A stretch of 15,376 nucleotides of DNA. Source: Desulfobacterales bacterium. GTDB taxonomy: Bacteria; Desulfobacterota; Desulfobacteria; Desulfobacterales; JAHIVH01. Below, in pieces: positions 13,242 to 15,376 of this stretch (the stretch's first letter is position 1; every line of letters starts with the position of its first letter). Location of the stretch: the NCBI GenBank assembly GCA_020056645.1, contig JAGVHJ010000386.1, forward strand, positions 1 to 15,376. Reading direction: 5' to 3'. The notes beneath the pieces were generated by a model. It did no database searches, was not told the DNA's origin, and was given only the letters and a program-made list of their open reading frames with translations. The position numbers were made by a program, and so were the translations under genes.

Positions 13242-14051
13242 ATGAAAACTCAGATGATTCACGAAAAAGGATCTGGCCGGATCAACGAAGACGCAGTTTC
13301 GCTCAACGGGAATCTGTTCGGAGTCTTTGACGGGGCCACCAGCCTGAACCGCACCACCTATGAAAACGATAAGACCGGCGGTTTTTTCGCCTCACGCATC
13401 GCCCGGGACATGTTTCTGAAAAACGATGCTTCCCTGGAAGGGCTGGCCCGCAATGCCAACACCGCCATTTACGAGAAAATGGCCACCTCCGGGGTCAACA
13501 TGTCCGACAGAGCATCCCTGTGGAGCACCAGCTGCGCCGTTGTCCGCGTCAGCGACACCCACATTGAATGGGCGCAGATCGGAGATTCTCTGCTTCTCCT
13601 CATTTGTGACGATGGGAGTTACCGCATCCCCGTGACGACCTATGACCACGACCGGCAGACCCTGCTGATGTGGAAAAATCTGGCCGGCTCAACGGGTGAA
13701 GAGAAGATTTTCGAATTGCTAAAGGCCCAGATCAGAAAGGTCAGGAAAGAGATGAACGTGACCTATGGCGTTCTCAACGGAGAAGCTGGATATGCAGGTT
13801 TTCTCAACACCGGCAAGACTTCCAGAAATCGTGTGCGGCACATTCTCCTTTTCACCGACGGGCTCTTTCTTCCCTCAAAAGACCCCGGACAGAAGCAGGA
13901 CTTCGATCTTTTTGTGGCCCTCTATCTCCAAGGCGGGCTTAATGCCTTGAGAGATCATGTGCGGAAGATCGAGCGATCCGATCCAGAGTGCCGGATCTAT
14001 CCCCGCTTCAAACCCCATGACGATATCGCGGCGGTATCCATCTCATTTTGA
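13242..14051 (+). CDS. PP2C-like serine/threonine protein phosphatase
   Basis: A 269-residue cytoplasmic protein of the PPM/PP2C superfamily. The metal-binding aspartates fall in the expected places: D17 in GRINEDAV, D30 in FGVFDGATS, D206 in LLFTDGLF and the terminal D260/D261 in PHDDIAAVSI. STSCAVVRV (95-103) followed by EWAQIGDS (109-116) is the central beta strand pair of the fold. No membrane segment or sensor domain is present. It is shorter than PP2Cs with regulatory domains. The substrate is unknown, and no kinase gene is adjacent. It is possibly a standalone regulator. Confidence 0.85.
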   Translation: MKTQMIHEKGSGRINEDAVSLNGNLFGVFDGATSLNRTTYENDKTGGFFASRIARDMFLKNDASLEGLARNANTAIYEKMATSGVNMSDRASLWSTSCAVVRVSDTHIEWAQIGDSLLLLICDDGSYRIPVTTYDHDRQTLLMWKNLAGSTGEEKIFELLKAQIRKVRKEMNVTYGVLNGEAGYAGFLNTGKTSRNRVRHILLFTDGLFLPSKDPGQKQDFDLFVALYLQGGLNALRDHVRKIERSDPECRIYPRFKPHDDIAAVSISF

Positions 14052-14130
14052 TTCGCGGTGCGCATCAGCGCGGATCTTTAGCGCATCCCTTTTATATTTC
14101 CCTTGATTTTTATTATATTTCCTGAAAAAG

Positions 14131-14158
14131 TTAGCGCATTTTTTCGATTCAGTATAAT
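14131..14158 (+). promoter_or_regulatory. Candidate promoter of the alpha/beta hydrolase gene
   Basis: A perfect TATAAT (14153-14158) is preceded after 16 bp by TTAGCG (14131-14136), a poor -35. The -35 region overlaps the second of two TTAGCGCAT repeats (14078-14086 and 14131-14139), which might bind a regulator. Confidence 0.4.
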
Positions 14159-14209
14159 AGGGGTGTCTCATAAAACACTATTCGTTAAATCCCATTATGA
14201 TTCACTCGG

Positions 14210-14249
14210 TTTGCATTCAAGATAATATCCAGGCGGCAAGGAGGAGGCC
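14210..14249 (+). repeat. Palindromic intergenic repeat, copy 2 (half element)
   Basis: About 33 of 40 positions match the minus-strand reading of 8804-8842, beginning with the same 14 bases (TTTGCATTCAAGAT) and sharing CGGCAAGGAGGA. The second inverted arm seen in copy 1 is absent, so this is a partial copy. It provides AAGGAGG sequences, but these lie about 29 bp before the next ATG, too far to act as its ribosome site. Confidence 0.55.
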
Positions 14250-14272
14250 CCGGAAAGGTATATGGAATAGAT

Positions 14273-15064
14273 ATGGCATTGAAAATCAGTGACTTTCTGG
14301 TGAAGGTTCCTGGTGGAAGCATCTTCGTTCGGAAATGGAATCCGGACAGCGCAGAGGGTCACCCAATTGTTCTATTACATGATTCATTGGGTTCTGTTGA
14401 ATTGTGGCGAGATTTCCCAGCGGCCTTGGCAACCGAAACGAGCCGTCCTGTCATTGCCTATGACCGCCTTGGATTCGGCAAATCATCACGACGAACAGAT
14501 CGCGCTACGACCGGATTCATTGATGAAGAGGCGCAGATCTATTTGCCAGCGGTGGTGAATGCGATTGGGCTCGGCCACTATGTGCTTTTTGGGCATAGCG
14601 TTGGCGGTGGGATGGCGCTGGTATCTGCATCCACCCCCGGTAATAGGTGTGTCGCAGTCATTACGGAGTCCGCCCAGGCGTTTGTAGAGGAACGGACGCT
14701 TTCCGAAATCCAGGCTGCCAAGCAGGGCTTCGAGAATGAAGCTCAGTTTTCGAGGCTGTCAAAATGGCACTGCGAGCGGGCCAAGTGGGTGCTGGAGGCG
14801 TGGACGGAGGTGTGGTTGTCTCCTGAGTTTCGGGATTGGTCGCTCGACCCTTACTTAAGCAAAATTCACTGTCCCGTCTTGGCCATTCACGGTGATTCTG
14901 ATGAATTTGGGTCCTGTGAATTCCCGCGCCGCATAACACAAGGCGTTCGCGGTCCGGCCAGAATGGAGCTTATCGTTGCCTGTGGACATGTGCCGCACCT
15001 TGACAAGAAAGGCGATGTGCTTTGGCTTGTTCACGAATTTTTGAGGGCGAACAGAGTTCCGTAG
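14273..15064 (+). CDS. Alpha/beta hydrolase
   Basis: A 263-residue alpha/beta-hydrolase fold protein. IVLLHDSLGSVELW (32-45) gives the oxyanion region, YDRLGFGKSS (63-72) follows strand 4, and GHSVGGG (107-113) is the nucleophile elbow with S109. HGDSDEFG (206-213) carries the acid, most likely D210, and CGHVPH (237-242) the catalytic H239. All three triad residues are present, so it should be active. The HD in place of the usual HG at the oxyanion position is notable but occurs in this subgroup. The substrate is unknown (an ester or similar). There is no signal peptide. No good ribosome site precedes ATG 14273. It is possibly an accessory gene, as it lies between a dispersed repeat and a GNAT gene. 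Confidence 0.87.
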   Translation: MALKISDFLVKVPGGSIFVRKWNPDSAEGHPIVLLHDSLGSVELWRDFPAALATETSRPVIAYDRLGFGKSSRRTDRATTGFIDEEAQIYLPAVVNAIGLGHYVLFGHSVGGGMALVSASTPGNRCVAVITESAQAFVEERTLSEIQAAKQGFENEAQFSRLSKWHCERAKWVLEAWTEVWLSPEFRDWSLDPYLSKIHCPVLAIHGDSDEFGSCEFPRRITQGVRGPARMELIVACGHVPHLDKKGDVLWLVHEFLRANRVP

Positions 15065-15255
15065 CTTGGTGTGTGGCGCATAACCGTCTTAAAGCCGATC
15101 CCGAGAAGGGCGGCGGCGCTGCGCGGAAAGGTCATTGGCGGCGCAGTCACATATACCGATTCGCACCTTGTATTCAGATATCATTTTGGATCTATGCTTC
15201 TGTGGCCCATTATAGTTGGCATCCATAGAATCGCCCAGACATATTGGAGCTTGAA

Positions 15256-15376
15256 ATGCTTATAAGAAAAGAAACCCCTGCCGACATAGATGCGATAACT
15301 CAGGTCACCATAGCGGCCTTCAAGAACCATCCAATCAGCCATCAAACAGAGCAATTCATCATCATTGCATTGCGGG
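15256..15376 (+). CDS. GNAT-family N-acetyltransferase (N-terminal fragment, cut by window end)
   Basis: The first 40 codons are visible. MLIRKETPADIDAITQVTIA is the typical beta1-alpha1 start of a GNAT domain, and FKNHPISHQTEQFIIIALR resembles YhbS-type acetyltransferases, which often have SHQTEQFI at this point. GGAG lies 6 nt before ATG. The acetyl-CoA binding motif lies beyond the window, so family membership rests on the N terminus only. Confidence 0.75.
   Translation, partial: MLIRKETPADIDAITQVTIAAFKNHPISHQTEQFIIIALR

Noticed and set aside
14078..14139. Two TTAGCGCAT copies as a defined operator
   Set aside because: A nine-base direct repeat 53 bp apart is suggestive but too short to assign; mentioned only with the promoter.
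15071..15265. GTG-started 64-codon frame between the hydrolase and the GNAT gene
   Set aside because: It has no ribosome site and no recognised family, and overlaps the GNAT start. The hydrophobic C-terminal part could be a gene remnant, but I cannot support it.

Overview
The window is a bacterial chromosome segment of moderate GC content. Gene order, dense overlapping operons, a MopE-type motif and an apparent selenocysteine gene suggest a Desulfobacterota (deltaproteobacterial, sulfate-reducer-like) genome. That assignment is an inference from style and gene families, since the window has no rRNA or other marker.

Layout. (1) Positions 1-2605, minus strand: a candidate metalloid-responsive operon. 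A GTG-started ArsR-family repressor with a strong promoter is followed by a DUF318/ArsP-type permease and, 10 bp later, a secreted metallophosphatase (5'-nucleotidase-like). This last gene has an in-frame TGA exactly where the family motif EPCGC has its second Cys. The frame stays open for the remaining 277 codons of the window, and a SECIS-like hairpin follows the TGA, so I read it as a new selenoprotein candidate. (2) 2606-2792: a divergent control region holding an 84-bp element with perfect 15-bp inverted ends. (3) 2793-4586, plus strand: a large lipoprotein with a MopE-type metal-binding motif. (4) 4619-4797: a self-contained candidate small RNA with a promoter, a 17-bp closing stem and a T7 tract. 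(5) 4828-9152: a tightly packed run hisI-hisG-aminotransferase-engB-era-HNH. It combines two histidine biosynthesis steps with two ribosome-assembly GTPases. (6) 9173-9766, minus: a coiled-coil protein with a recombinase-like C-terminal helix-turn-helix, ending in an intrinsic terminator. (7) 10128-11399: a SAM methyltransferase plus queF (queuosine pathway). (8) 11603-13119: an amphi-Trp protein and a GT4 glycosyltransferase. (9) 13242-15376: a PP2C-like phosphatase, an alpha/beta hydrolase and the start of a GNAT acetyltransferase.

Two families of short dispersed repeats occur in the gaps: a 22-bp core at 2657 and 11431, and a palindromic element at 8769 with a half copy at 14210. The most interesting item is the TGA-interrupted metallophosphatase. 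The candidate small RNA upstream of hisI is second. No tRNA, rRNA, CRISPR array or transposase gene was seen.
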